Shown: one piece after another, positions 51,789 through 60,628 of the stretch
Position numbering within the stretch: position 1 is the first letter of the stretch
Layout of the letters: every line of letters starts with the position of its first letter
Made by a program: the position numbers and the translations under genes
The notes under the pieces: model-generated
Told to the model about the DNA's origin: nothing
Database searches by the model: none
What the model saw: the letters and a program-made list of their open reading frames with translations, nothing else
Source: Paracraurococcus ruber
GTDB taxonomy: Bacteria; Pseudomonadota; Alphaproteobacteria; Acetobacterales; Acetobacteraceae
Length of the DNA: 64,000 bases
Direction of reading: 5' to 3'
Assembly (NCBI RefSeq): GCF_004353985.1
Contig: NZ_SMOA01000005.1
Coordinates: 1 to 64,000 of the forward strand

Positions 51789-52717
51789 CCCAAGGTGTGG
51801 CGGTGTCACCGTTCTCGACCATGAGGCCAAGGCGGCCTCGTGGACGATCCCGCAGGCGGCGGCAGCGCAGCCACCCCTGTTCTGGACCAACAGCTTGAAT
51901 TGGCAACCCTGCGCGCGGCAAGGCCCATGCCTGGCTCTTCCAGCCCTAGCCTGCCCGTCTGCACCGGACGAACGGCATGACGGGTGATGGCCATATCCTC
52001 TGGCACACCCGTTCGGGCCGGTCCTGCTGCGTCCATTGCCGGGAAGGCGACGCCAAGGCGGAGCGAAAGCATCCAGCATTGGATTTGAGCGGTTTGCCTG
52101 CGGCAGGCCGTCCGGCGCTTGCCATTCGGCACAATCGCTGATGAACCCCGCGTCTACGACTACGGCTGCGCGCGCGAAGGCCACATGCTTCCACGGCAAG
52201 CCTTATGTCAGCAGGACGCGCAACAGGACCGCCTTTGCGATACGAAGTCCCGCAGACCGGTCCTGCTGTCCCCCGGGCAGCAGGACGGTGCGGGCTTGGC
52301 GAAAGACCCTCCACCTTCAGCGCCGGGCCGCCATGCGCCGCGTCCTGTCCCCAAGCGCAGCAAGCCTTCTGATCGTTTCGCACGCTGGTCTTGCCCGACT
52401 TGGGCAGGAGTTTATCAGGCTCTGGAAAGGCTCTTATAGAGTAAGATATAGCCTCACCTGGGTCAGAGGCCGTCGGTGCCGGTACCTGAGCAACGGCCGC
52501 CTTAGCGGCCTGCCTGTCAGGCTGATCGACGGTCGTCTTGCCCTCCTCCCGCCCGGCGGCGCAGCCCACCCATCGCCAATGCCCCCGAAGGCGAGTGACA
52601 CTTCTCGCCGCCAGCCCACCATGAAAGCTGCCGCACCGGCGTCGGCCTCGATGTCGAAGCCGGACAGCACGCCAGCATAGGAGGAGGCCATACCATCAGG
52701 GGGCCAGTGCCAGCCGC
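51789..52717. other. Decayed region without supported genes
   Basis: About 930 bp with many overlapping short frames and weaker third-base bias than the neighbours, including an AT-rich patch near 52430-52455. It lies between the sulfur operon and an IS3 scrap and looks like degraded DNA. Confidence 0.45.
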
Positions 52718-52980
52718 CAGTTTTGTCGCAGCACGCCCTGCGGCAACATCTTGTCGAGGCTGCAGTCGGCGATCAGGCGCTTGAACTTGGCGTTCTCGTC
52801 TTCGAGTTACTTCAGTCGCCCGATCTGCACCATCCCTACGCAGGCGAACTGCTTCTTCCAGCGGTAGCCTGTCGGCTCAGTCGCGCCGGGTGTGCGGCAT
52901 ATCTCGGCCACCGCGGTGCCGCTCTTCGCCTGCCTCAAGCCGAAGGCGATCTGTCCGACCGTGCATCGCTTCTGCCCATG
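52718..52980 (-). pseudogene. IS3-family OrfA remnant with an internal stop
   Basis: The minus-strand translation QKRCTVGQIAFGLRQAKSG, TAVAEICRTPGATEPTGY, RWKKQFACVGMVQIGRLK, then a TAA at 52807-52809, then LEDENAKFKRLIADCSLDKM matches IS3-family OrfA throughout. The family reads close to FYRWKKQFAGMGVAEIRRLK here without a stop. No start codon and no orfB follow. A dead transposase fragment. Confidence 0.75.
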
Positions 52981-53951
52981 GTATGCCCCCTGCCGGAGGT
53001 CCAACCTGCCCGAAAAGCCTGCGCTCACGCCGGATCGGTTTCGAGGATCGGGACCAAGGACCAAGTCCGGCTCGGGCTCGCTGCTGGATGAACCCACTCA
53101 GCTTGATCGCTTGGTTCGCATCCGTTCCTGAAACAAAGCATGTTATGTCACATCAAGAACAAACTGAGGCCGGTCAGCGCCAGTGCTGAGAGCCCAGCAA
53201 TTTGGCGCATCGGGCCGTGAGCAATCATGCCGCAGGCTGCGACGGGAACCGCGGCGAACGCCGCGACGAGGCCGAGATAGGTCATGCGACCGGGTTCCGC
53301 CGGATCAAGGTGAGACGCTTGCTAGGCGCAGGAGAGTCGAAGCGGGCCTAGGCAATCCAAGAACGTCGCGGCTGCAAAGGCGGAGCGTGCCTCAGAACAC
53401 AGCGGATCGGCCTTCCATGCCCCTGTAGCCTTTGGTGCGATCCGGACCATCTGCCTGCCGCGGACGCGCTGGTCGCCATCCTGCTCGGCCCAGTTGGCCA
53501 TCCCGTTCGTCTGTGTTGGGGATTTCGAAGCGGTCGGGAGGGCGTGCCGTGACCGATGCGAAAATTGTCCCTGCAGGACGATGCCGCCGCACAGTGCCGT
53601 CAGGATCGCCGCCGATATGCTTCGTCCTGGAGGAGAGGATCATTGAGATCCTCCCTGACCCCGTCGCCGGCGCGGTGATGGTCGAGGTCGCCTCGCCCCG
53701 CGTCTGTCCCAGGCGAACGGACCTTCGGCGGGGAGCGCTGCCATCTCCACGGCTTGCCAGGGATGCCGTGCGCCGTCGGTCGGACAAGCGAACCTGCGAC
53801 ATGCTCATGGCAAAGCCTCGCTCAGGCATCTGGTCGTCGCCGATCGTGGCGATGACCTGCCGGCCAATGGCAGGCTGAGAAGAAGGCGGCTTGCGGCACG
53901 CGCATCAGTTGGGGGCGGCGGAAGGCTCCGAACATCCCCTCGCCCGGCATC
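52981..53951. other. Decayed region without firmly supported genes
   Basis: About 970 bp. A plus-strand frame from GTG 53550 to 53878 (MTDAKIVPAGRCRRTVPSG, FVLEERIIEILPDPVAGAVM) is the best candidate but has no family match. GATGCGAAAAT at 53555-53565 is a lone variant of the TGCGAAAAA motif lying inside that frame. Confidence 0.35.
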
Positions 53952-54395
53952 ATGACCGCGGCCGGGCCTGCCGCGTTCCCTTCGGCAACTGCCGCCGAGG
54001 CTCAGGTGACCCGCAACCCCACCCTGGTCGACAAGTCCGCCTCGACTGCAACGATGAACGCCCATTCGCGTGCCCGGCTGGAAGCCATCGCCGACCTCCT
54101 CGACAGCCGCTGGCGCATCCCCGGGACCGGCGTCCGCTTCGGCGCGGATGCGCTCCTGAGCCTGCTGCCCGGCCTTGGGCCGGTCGTGTCCACCGCGATC
54201 TCGACCTATCTGATCTGGGCGTCGCGCCGCCTGGGTGTCTCGACGGGAACGGTGCTGCGCATGATCGGCAATGTGGGGCTGGATGCCGTGATCAGTTCGG
54301 TCCCATTGGCAGGACCGGTGGGCGATGTCTTCTTTCGGGCCAACCGCCGGAACATGGCATTGCTCAGGACGCATCTCGCATCTGGATCCGCATAG
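53952..54395 (+). CDS. DUF4112-type membrane-associated protein
   Basis: The 147-residue protein matches DUF4112 proteins: LEAIADLLDSRWRIPGTGVR, FGADALLSLLPGLGPVVSTA, LRMIGNVGLDAVISSVPLAG, PVGDVFFRANRRNMALL. The two glycine- and proline-rich hydrophobic stretches probably form membrane hairpins. The first 34 residues are unlike the family, so ATG 54054 (MNAHSRAR) may be the true start. Function of the family is not known. Confidence 0.75.
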   Translation: MTAAGPAAFPSATAAEAQVTRNPTLVDKSASTATMNAHSRARLEAIADLLDSRWRIPGTGVRFGADALLSLLPGLGPVVSTAISTYLIWASRRLGVSTGTVLRMIGNVGLDAVISSVPLAGPVGDVFFRANRRNMALLRTHLASGSA

Positions 54396-54480
54396 TGCCG
54401 CGGCAACGCCTCGCCCACCCGAGAGAATACGGGGACGCTTGCCTGGCGGCCGCCTCAGCCGCCAGGCATGTCGGACCGCG

Positions 54481-54888
54481 TCAACGTCTCGAGCGGCGGC
54501 CTGCTTTGCGCTTCGCCGGTGCTTTGGCTGGCTTCGCCCGTGCAGCGACGCGAATGGGCTCCGGTGCGGGAATGCCGTCCGGCCCAGAATACCGCTGAAG
54601 CGTCGCGCCAGCCGCAATGTGCGGGTAGGTCTGGGCACCCTTCGGCCATGTCCGCGCAAAGGAGGCCACCTCGGCTTGGTCGTATCTGCGGATGGTCTGC
54701 ACAAGGAAGGACGCCGCCTGGGCCGGCCGCAGCCGCTGCTCATGCAGCAGGCGCAGGTGCCACTCGCGCGCACGTAAGGGGCACCAGTCCACCAAGGCCT
54801 CCTGCAAGGCCCGGCGCACCTCGACCGGCAGCTCCTCATAGGCTCGATAGGGATCGCCCTTCAGCCGGCTGTAGGGGCGCGTCGCCAT
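54481..54888 (-). CDS. DUF6525-like basic protein
   Basis: A protein of 135 residues. The segment GDPYRAYEELPVEVRRALQE, ALVDWCPLRAREWHLRLLHE and QRLRPAQAASFLVQTIRRYD resembles DUF6525. The C-terminus is a Lys/Arg/Ala tail (AARAKPAKAPAKRKAGRRSR), suggesting nucleic-acid binding. ATG 54900 is an alternative start four codons upstream. No function is known. Confidence 0.6.
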   Translation of the reverse strand: MATRPYSRLKGDPYRAYEELPVEVRRALQEALVDWCPLRAREWHLRLLHEQRLRPAQAASFLVQTIRRYDQAEVASFARTWPKGAQTYPHIAAGATLQRYSGPDGIPAPEPIRVAARAKPAKAPAKRKAGRRSRR

Positions 54889-55333
54889 GCTGTTGTCCAT
54901 GGCCGGCTTCTACCGGGCGCAGGACCGCGACGAAACCGCTGCCAATATCCCCCGCCTGCTCTCTCCATCCGCTGAAGCGGGCACATGCCGCCAGGCCGGC
55001 GCCGTCCAGCCGCGCCGTCCGAGGAGATCCGGCCTGGCCACATGTCGGGCCGACGAGGCGCTGCACGAAACAGGCCGGATCGCGAAGGAGGTCGCTAGGC
55101 GGCCCGCAGCGGCGTTTCTCGGCATCGAGGTCCCTCCGTGGGCTTTCGCCACCCGCACCCAAGCGGCTATCGCCATCGTCCACGCCTTGGCCGATGCCGA
55201 GAAACTCCGTTGCGGGTTGGACATCGTCGTGGCACGGCGCGCGAAGGCTGGCGGGCATCTCCGGATGCTCGGTGGTCGCATTGCTCCCTGGTGCCCGCCG
55301 TCGGGGCCGCTGCCCAGAAAGGACGGCGCATGA
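54887..55333 (+). CDS. Possible uncharacterised protein
   Basis: A 148-residue frame whose second half looks coding (AAFLGIEVPPWAFATRTQAA, IAIVHALADAEKLRCGLDIV) with reasonable third-base bias. The first 60 residues are Arg/Pro-rich and unconvincing. A minus-strand frame over the same bases is equally long. I cannot decide between them with confidence. Confidence 0.3.
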   Translation: MLLSMAGFYRAQDRDETAANIPRLLSPSAEAGTCRQAGAVQPRRPRRSGLATCRADEALHETGRIAKEVARRPAAAFLGIEVPPWAFATRTQAAIAIVHALADAEKLRCGLDIVVARRAKAGGHLRMLGGRIAPWCPPSGPLPRKDGA

Positions 55334-55357
55334 AGCCTGAGACGCCGCCGGCCTTCA

Positions 55358-55852
55358 TCAGACTCCGGACAACTGCTTCAGCAAGGCGCGGAACTGATCC
55401 AGGTCGGTGACCTCGAAATGACTGCCACGCGTGACGGTCCTGCCGCCCCGCAGCACTTCCACGGTCTGCTGCCCATCCAAGGACTGGACGCGTACGACAA
55501 TGCCTCGTCCGAAGTCACTCACCAGCCCCTGCTGTATGGGCTCCGAAACCCGATAGAGCGGCAGGGCCTGATTTGCGAGGATGAATGCGCCCCCTGCCAT
55601 GGCGGCACCACCGGCGGCCAAAGCGAGACGACCGAAGGTCTGGGCGCGGCTTGCCATCCAGCCGCATGCTGCCGCGGCAATGATGGTCGTCAGGACCATG
55701 ATCAATGGCATCGGCGGCAGTGAAGGCAAAGAGGGCAGTACTGCGAGAACATCCTCGATCTGCCAGTTGTCCCACGCTGCCGTGAGCGTTGCCGGAAAAA
55801 CGAAGACGTAGGCAACCAGGGCCAAAGCGGTCCAGGCTCTCCAGGATCTCAT
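55358..55852 (-). CDS. Membrane protein with three helices and a soluble C-terminal domain
   Basis: The 164-residue protein has helices near residues 5-27 (WTALALVAYVFVFPATLTAA), 48-70 (LIMVLTTIIAAAACGWMA) and 77-98 (LALAAGGAAMAGGAFILANQ). A cytoplasmic or periplasmic domain follows (GRGIVVRVQSLDGQQTVEVL, SHFEVTDLDQFRALLKQLSG). ATG 55852 is chosen for GGAGAGG upstream. Not recognised. Confidence 0.65.
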   Translation of the reverse strand: MRSWRAWTALALVAYVFVFPATLTAAWDNWQIEDVLAVLPSLPSLPPMPLIMVLTTIIAAAACGWMASRAQTFGRLALAAGGAAMAGGAFILANQALPLYRVSEPIQQGLVSDFGRGIVVRVQSLDGQQTVEVLRGGRTVTRGSHFEVTDLDQFRALLKQLSGV

Positions 55853-56302
55853 GTCGCGCCTCTCCGCCTCGTATCCTGCACCGGCCCACATCATTGCTTG
55901 GCATGCAGACCTCCATATCTGGTTGGGTACTTGCCCGGCGTGGACTGCAACAGCCACAAGAACGACGTCCGACAGTTTTGTGATGCGGTCGGCAACTGCG
56001 TGGACCGGCACATGTCGTTCGTCCAGGCCGAGTGGGACGCGGTTCCTTCGTACGGCGGGTCAATGAAGCATCGACCGGTCGGATCCGGCAGTGCGGCGAG
56101 CGCCCGCCAGGGGTTTGGCAGGGCTGTCATGGAACACGAAGAGACTGTCCTGCCGGATTCGGATGGCCGGTGAACTGCCGTCCATGCACACCCGCGCATC
56201 CGCACGGGCCGGGCCCGTCGATCCCCAAGGCACCAGAGCCCTGGCCGGGCGCCTCGGCATTGTGGTAACAGACGTTACCAAATTGCCCGTGCGGAGGCGT
56301 CC
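55853..56302. other. Intergenic region with a possible methyltransferase scrap
   Basis: No intact gene in 450 bp. On the minus strand near 56000-56130 a short translation (WRALAALPDPTGRCFIDPPY) resembles the DPPY region of RlmJ-type methyltransferases, but the rest of such a protein is missing. The right end holds the promoter and a dyad for the cupin gene. Confidence 0.35.
56263..56280. promoter_or_regulatory. TGGTAAC/GTTACCA dyad upstream of the cupin gene
   Basis: TGGTAAC and GTTACCA are exact complements separated by AGAC, 23-40 bp upstream of the cupin start. Spacing and symmetry fit a MarR-family operator, and a marR-type gene lies directly downstream of the cupin gene on the other strand. 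Confidence 0.55.
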
Positions 56303-57094
56303 TTGACTGCCCAGCTTGCCGTCCGCCGCCAGCCTGGCGGTGTCTATGCCTATGATATGCTGGCAGCGCCCTGGACGCCGGCCGGACGGCCCGGACTGCA
56401 CCAGAAGGCCGTGCGCGCGAACCGGGAGGCCGGGCAGTATCTCGGCCTCATCGGCTTCGATGCGATGACGCGAAGCGGGCTGCATCAGCATCAGGCCCCC
56501 GCCTATTCCTACTTCCTCGACGGTACGCTGCACGACTACGACGGGGCGGCCCGCAAGGGCGAGATGGGCATCAACCTCGCCGGGACGACGCATGACGCGG
56601 TGGCCTATGACCGCTGCGTCCTCGCTGCGCGGCTTGAAGGGCCGGTCCTTTACCCACCGGAGGAAGGGGCCGAAGGCCGCGCCCATACCGGCGCGCGGGA
56701 AGCGCACTTCCGCAACCCTGCGCCGGATGTGCCGCCCGACATCAACATCGACATCGCCGGGCTTCGTTCCCTGGCGACCGGGATCGGCGGCCTGACCCGG
56801 CGGCTCGTCTTCGATCACCGCGCGATCGGGGAAGACCGGCGACTGGTCGTGCTCAACCTCCTGCCCGGGACGGCCATCCCGGCGTACCGGACACGCGCGT
56901 CCATCGAGTGGTTCGTCCTGGGAGGCGAGGTCCGGATCGGGGAGACGCGCGCCCAGGGCGGAAGCTTCGTGGTGATCGAGCCTGGCACCGAAGCCGATAT
57001 CGCGTCGGAGTTCGGCGTGCGGCTCATCGCCTGGGCCGACGGACCGGTCGATTGGCTCGACGGAATTAGCCGCCCCGATCCCTACGGATTCTGA
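56303..57094 (+). CDS. Two-domain cupin protein (ChrR-like cupin / acetophenone dioxygenase type)
   Basis: A 263-residue protein with two cupin-like halves. The first has SGLHQHQAPAYSYFLDGTLH, then EMGINLAGTTHDAVAYDRCV, with metal-binding His residues in HQHQ. The second has LNLLPGTAIPAYRTRASIEW, FVLGGEVRIGETRAQGGSFV and VIEPGTEADIASEFGVRL. Such proteins include dioxygenases and sensory cupins; the substrate is unknown. It starts at TTG with GGAGGCG upstream. It is convergent with a MarR regulator whose stop overlaps its end. Confidence 0.72.
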   Translation: MTAQLAVRRQPGGVYAYDMLAAPWTPAGRPGLHQKAVRANREAGQYLGLIGFDAMTRSGLHQHQAPAYSYFLDGTLHDYDGAARKGEMGINLAGTTHDAVAYDRCVLAARLEGPVLYPPEEGAEGRAHTGAREAHFRNPAPDVPPDINIDIAGLRSLATGIGGLTRRLVFDHRAIGEDRRLVVLNLLPGTAIPAYRTRASIEWFVLGGEVRIGETRAQGGSFVVIEPGTEADIASEFGVRLIAWADGPVDWLDGISRPDPYGF

Positions 57095-57588
57095 TCCGTG
57101 CCATCCCCCGGAAGCGCCCGCGCCCGCGCGATCAGTCGGTCGAGAAGCGCGTCGAGGGTCTCCCGCTCCCCCTCATCGAGGGCCGAGAGAAGCGCCGCTT
57201 CCCGCGCCTTGCCCGAGGGCTCGATCGCCGCGACCAGGTCCCGCCCGGCCTGGGTGATCTCCAGCATGATCCGCCGCCCATCCTCCGGACTTGGCCTGCG
57301 GCACAGCCTTCCATGCGCCTCCAGCGAGCGCACGGCCCGGCTGACCGCCATCTTGTCCATGCCGAGCGCGTCGCCGATCTCGCCGGCCGTCGCCAAACCG
57401 CGTGCCGCGGCCAGAACGCGCAACACGCGCCACTCCGTCAGTCGGATGCCATGCTCGCGCTCATGCTCCCGCGCGAAGGGGCGGGCGACGAGGTTCACGA
57501 GAAGGACGAACCTGAAGAAGGTCTCACCGCCCACGCGGACGGCGCGGCGCTTCGGACGAAGGGTCGGAGACGACGAGGCTGGCAGCAT
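57082..57588 (-). CDS. MarR-family transcriptional regulator
   Basis: The 168-residue regulator has the MarR winged helix: LTEWRVLRVLAAARGLATAG, EIGDALGMDKMAVSRAVRSL, EAHGRLCRRPSPEDGRRIML, EITQAGRDLVAAIEP. The ATG has GAGGA seven bases upstream; the frame is open further but that part looks unlike MarR. It is divergent from the Bug protein gene at 57738 and convergent with the cupin gene, so it could control either. The dyad at 56263 is a candidate site. Confidence 0.9.
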   Translation of the reverse strand: MLPASSSPTLRPKRRAVRVGGETFFRFVLLVNLVARPFAREHEREHGIRLTEWRVLRVLAAARGLATAGEIGDALGMDKMAVSRAVRSLEAHGRLCRRPSPEDGRRIMLEITQAGRDLVAAIEPSGKAREAALLSALDEGERETLDALLDRLIARARALPGDGTDQNP

Positions 57589-57737
57589 GGCGACATCCTC
57601 GGCGCCAGCGGCTTGGCGCGCCAGGGGGGCACCGGTCCCGGGGCATGCCGCAGGGCGGCCGGTGCGAACCACCCCGCGGCATGCCGCCCGCCGAGCCGCA
57701 TCGGGGGCATGAGCGCATGGGAGAAGGAAGGATGGCC

Positions 57738-58727
57738 ATGACCCGCGAAGGCCCGCGCATCGCCCGCCGCGCAGTGCTTGCCGCAGCCCTCCTGGCGCCC
57801 GCCCTGGGGCGGGCGCAGGTGCCGGACCGGCCGCTTCGTCTCGTCCTGGGCTTTCCCGCCGGCTCGGCGCCGGATGTCCTCGCTCGCCTGCTCGCGGACG
57901 GCATGCGGGCCGCGGTGCCGGCGGGGATCGTGGTCGACAACCGCCCCGGTGCCGGCGGCATCCTCGCGGCCGGCGAGGTCGCGCGCGCCACGCCTGCGGA
58001 CGGCAGCGTTCTTCTGTTCGGGGAGGTGGGCACCCTGGCCATGGCGCCAAGCACCTATGCGCGCCTTCCCTACGACCCCAGCCGCGACTTCGTCGCGGTG
58101 ACGGAAGTCGCTGCCGTGGATTTTGCCTTCATCGTGCCGGGGGGAATCCCGGGGAACGACCTCGCCGGGTTCCTCGGCTGGGCGCGCACCCGCCCCGAGG
58201 GCGTCTTCATGGGCACCCCTGGTGCGGGCTCACCGAGCCATTTCGGCGCTTCGCTGCTGGCCGCCGGCGCCGGGCTTCGGATGGAGCCTGTCCATTTCCG
58301 CACCCAGGGCGACGCGACGACGGCGATCCTGAACGGCGAGGTGCAGGGCATGTTCGGCACCGTCGCTTCCGTCGCGCCGCTGCTGCGCGGGCGGGGCGGG
58401 CCCCGGGCATTGCTCGTCACCGGCCCGGCGCGCTCGCCTCTCCTGCCGGAGGTGCCGACCGCTGCCGAGGCGGGCTACCCCAACCTCGGGTTCGAGGCCT
58501 GGTTTGGTCTCGTCGCTCCCGCGGCAACGCCTGCGCCGATCCTGGCGGCGCTGGACGCCGCCGCGCTGGCCGCGCTGGCCGCGCCTGCGACGCGGGCGTC
58601 GATCGAAGGGGCAGGGTTTCGTGTCGCGGCAGCTGGGCGGGATGCCTTCGCGGCCCGCATGGCGGCCGAGCGGCTGCGCTGGGCGGATGTGGTGCGATCC
58701 ACCGGCTTCCGCGCCATCGGCGAATAG
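57738..58727 (+). CDS. Bug-family (TctC-like) periplasmic solute-binding protein
   Basis: A 329-residue binding protein with a signal peptide (IARRAVLAAALLAPALGRAQ) and the Bug pattern VPDRPLRLVLGFPAGSAPDV, IVVDNRPGAGGILAAGEVAR, GTPGAGSPSHFGASLLAAGA, MFGTVASVAPLLRGRGGPRA, WFGLVAPAATPAPILAALDA. ATG 57738 has AAGG six bases upstream; ATG 57732 is too close to it. It is the third orphan Bug protein in the window. Confidence 0.9.
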   Translation: MTREGPRIARRAVLAAALLAPALGRAQVPDRPLRLVLGFPAGSAPDVLARLLADGMRAAVPAGIVVDNRPGAGGILAAGEVARATPADGSVLLFGEVGTLAMAPSTYARLPYDPSRDFVAVTEVAAVDFAFIVPGGIPGNDLAGFLGWARTRPEGVFMGTPGAGSPSHFGASLLAAGAGLRMEPVHFRTQGDATTAILNGEVQGMFGTVASVAPLLRGRGGPRALLVTGPARSPLLPEVPTAAEAGYPNLGFEAWFGLVAPAATPAPILAALDAAALAALAAPATRASIEGAGFRVAAAGRDAFAARMAAERLRWADVVRSTGFRAIGE

Positions 58728-58747
58728 GCGCCGGTGACCGCCCTGCG

Positions 58748-59405
58748 GACCAAGGTCCGGCGTCGACGGTGCAGGCAGGACAGCGCAGGCCGCTGATGCC
58801 AAGGCAATGGCCCGCCTTCCCAGCGGCAGGAACTGACAGGCCAAGCCACCGGACGCGGATTGGCGGAATGCGCGGCGTGGCCAAGATGGCGCGGGATCGC
58901 TGCGGGCGGTGATCTCGGCGTGGATCGACCCTGCGCCCTTTGTTGCGCCATAGCCGAAGCGGAACCGGCCGGGCCCGATTGCCTGGGCGGCAGCTCGGAG
59001 CCGAACCGATAACCCAGGGGAGATCTGGTGGAAGGCGGCCGGTGCGCCGGAGTGGCTGCCGGGGTTGGTGGTCGCCAGGCAGCGTGACCAAGGTCCAAAG
59101 GCCACGCACACCGCTCCGCAGCCACGGCGTCGCTATCGAGTCGGCGGTAGCCGTGACCAAGGTCCAACTCCCGGGCAGCCGGCGAATCGGGCGCATCCGC
59201 GGAGTGTCGGTCGGCTTTATCCCCAGCGACCCCACGGCGGGCTTGGACCTTGGTTCCGCGAATTTGGACCTTGGTGCGTCGGGACAGAAACCACAAACCC
59301 TGTAGATCAGTGACTTGCCGGGCTTTTCCACTTGGACCCTGGTCATCAAGCAATTAGAGAATTCTTCCAACTACCTTGCCAGTACCAAGCTGACCAAAGT
59401 CCAAG
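58748..59405. repeat. Iteron cluster upstream of repA (probable replication origin)
   Basis: Copies of a 15-bp repeat, consensus TTGGACCTTGGTCAC, lie in both orientations: 58748-58758 (partial, GACCAAGGTCC), 59084-59098, 59153-59167, 59243-59257, 59264-59278, 59332-59346 (as TTGGACCCTGGTCAT) and 59391-59404 (one mismatch). The repeat is itself nearly palindromic (GGACC/GGTCC). Such iterons next to a RepA gene mark plasmid origins bound by the initiator. The last two copies lie within 130 bp of the repA start and may also repress it. No other gene is seen in 58728-59452. Confidence 0.85.
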
Positions 59406-59458
59406 CTGTATTCCGGGCCACATCGGCGATACCTCTCATTGGGTGCAGGGGGATGGCG

Positions 59459-60406
59459 ATGGACGGGGTTCGCGAGGCACGGAGGCTGGTGGAAACGCAT
59501 GGCCGCCTCGGCGCCATCGCCCGCTACGACGATCGCCGCTTGGTCGAGATCGTCGCCGCCTATGGCAGCGACGAGGATGTCGGCATCCCGAATTTCCTGT
59601 ACTCAGGCTGGTGCATGACCGCCCTGCCTCATTCCCGCATCAGGGATGACGAAGCCTGGCGGCTGGAAAACGGCAACATCGTCCTCCTTGTAGAACCCGG
59701 CCGGCGTGCGCGGCCCGGCCAGCCCGACGAGTTCATCGGCGTGCCGTTCGGGCCGACTGCACGTCTGATCATGATCTACCTGCAGTCCGAGGCGCTGCGG
59801 ACGAATAGCCGCTCCATCGAACTGGGTCGTTCGATGAACGAGTGGTTCGGCCGCATGGACAAAAAGGCAGGCGGCAACAGCTACCGGCTCGTGCGGCAGC
59901 AGGCCGAGCGGATCGCGACCTGTCGCTTCTCCTTTCACTCCGAGCGCGATGGGGTAAGGGCAATCCGCAATCAGTCGATCGTGGACGAGGGCCTGCTGTT
60001 CCTGGACGGCAAGGCCCGGGACGAGCGACAAGCCAGCCTGTTCCGGGAAGGCGTCGTCCTGTCCGAAAGCTTCTTCAAGGCGCTGCGCGAGCATGCCGTG
60101 CCGCTGGAGGAGCGCGCGATCCGGCATATCAGCAATAGCAGCATGGCCATCGACACCTATTGCTGGCTCGCCTACCGGCTGCACGCGCTGAAGAAGCCGA
60201 CGCCGATCACCTGGAACGCGCTGCACAGCCAGTTCGGCCGCGGCTATGGGCAGCTCGCGGCCTTCAAGCGACAGTTCCTCGGGAAGATCCTGCCGGCGGC
60301 CCTGGCCGTTTATCCGGATGCCTCCGATCATGGCGTGGAGGTCACCGACAAGGGGCTGATCCTCAAGCCCACTCGCCCGCCGATCATGCCCCGATCCGTA
60401 GCCTGA
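59459..60406 (+). CDS. repA: Plasmid replication initiator RepA
   Basis: This protein of about 315 residues belongs to the plasmid RepA family found with iteron origins in alphaproteobacterial plasmids (RepA_C type). Features: MTALPHSRIRDDEAWRLENG, FIGVPFGPTARLIMIYLQSE, RSIELGRSMNEWFGRMDKKA, FFKALREHAVPLEERAIRHI, SNSSMAIDTYCWLAYRLHAL and HSQFGRGYGQLAAFKRQFL. It should bind the flanking iterons and open the origin. ATG 59459 has GGGGG at good spacing; ATG 59453 is the alternative. It is convergent with parB. Confidence 0.88.
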   Translation: MDGVREARRLVETHGRLGAIARYDDRRLVEIVAAYGSDEDVGIPNFLYSGWCMTALPHSRIRDDEAWRLENGNIVLLVEPGRRARPGQPDEFIGVPFGPTARLIMIYLQSEALRTNSRSIELGRSMNEWFGRMDKKAGGNSYRLVRQQAERIATCRFSFHSERDGVRAIRNQSIVDEGLLFLDGKARDERQASLFREGVVLSESFFKALREHAVPLEERAIRHISNSSMAIDTYCWLAYRLHALKKPTPITWNALHSQFGRGYGQLAAFKRQFLGKILPAALAVYPDASDHGVEVTDKGLILKPTRPPIMPRSVA

Positions 60407-60428
60407 CACCCTGCCGCCCGGACCAGGC

Positions 60429-60628
60429 TTGGACCCTGGTCACATGCCGGCCTATCCGCCGGAATACAGCGAATCTGGTCGAGTGGCTTGGACCCTGGTC
60501 ACGGTGTCCAGCACGATGATCTGGCAGGATGTGCAGGCAGAGCCATCCTGAGACCAAGGGCCGGCGCAGGTCGCCGCTGGTTGGGCCGACTGCATGGGGT
60601 CCGGACGATCGTGTTGGACCCTGGTCAT
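60429..60628 (+). repeat. Iteron cluster downstream of repA
   Basis: Three near-identical copies of TTGGACCCTGGTCAC occur at 60429-60443, 60488-60502 and 60614-60628 (the last ending AT), all in the same orientation. A degenerate copy lies near 60550. They differ from most upstream copies by a C in the middle (ACCC against ACCT). The last one runs into the end of parB. Copies on both sides of repA suggest handcuffing or copy-number control. Confidence 0.8.

Noticed and set aside
53550-53878. Possible 109-residue protein starting at GTG
   Set aside because: No family, no ribosome binding site and location in a decayed region; described in the regional entry only.
55990-56140. RlmJ-like methyltransferase fragment with a DPPY motif on the minus strand
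   Set aside because: Only about 30 residues resemble the family and no other motifs are present; coincidence cannot be excluded.
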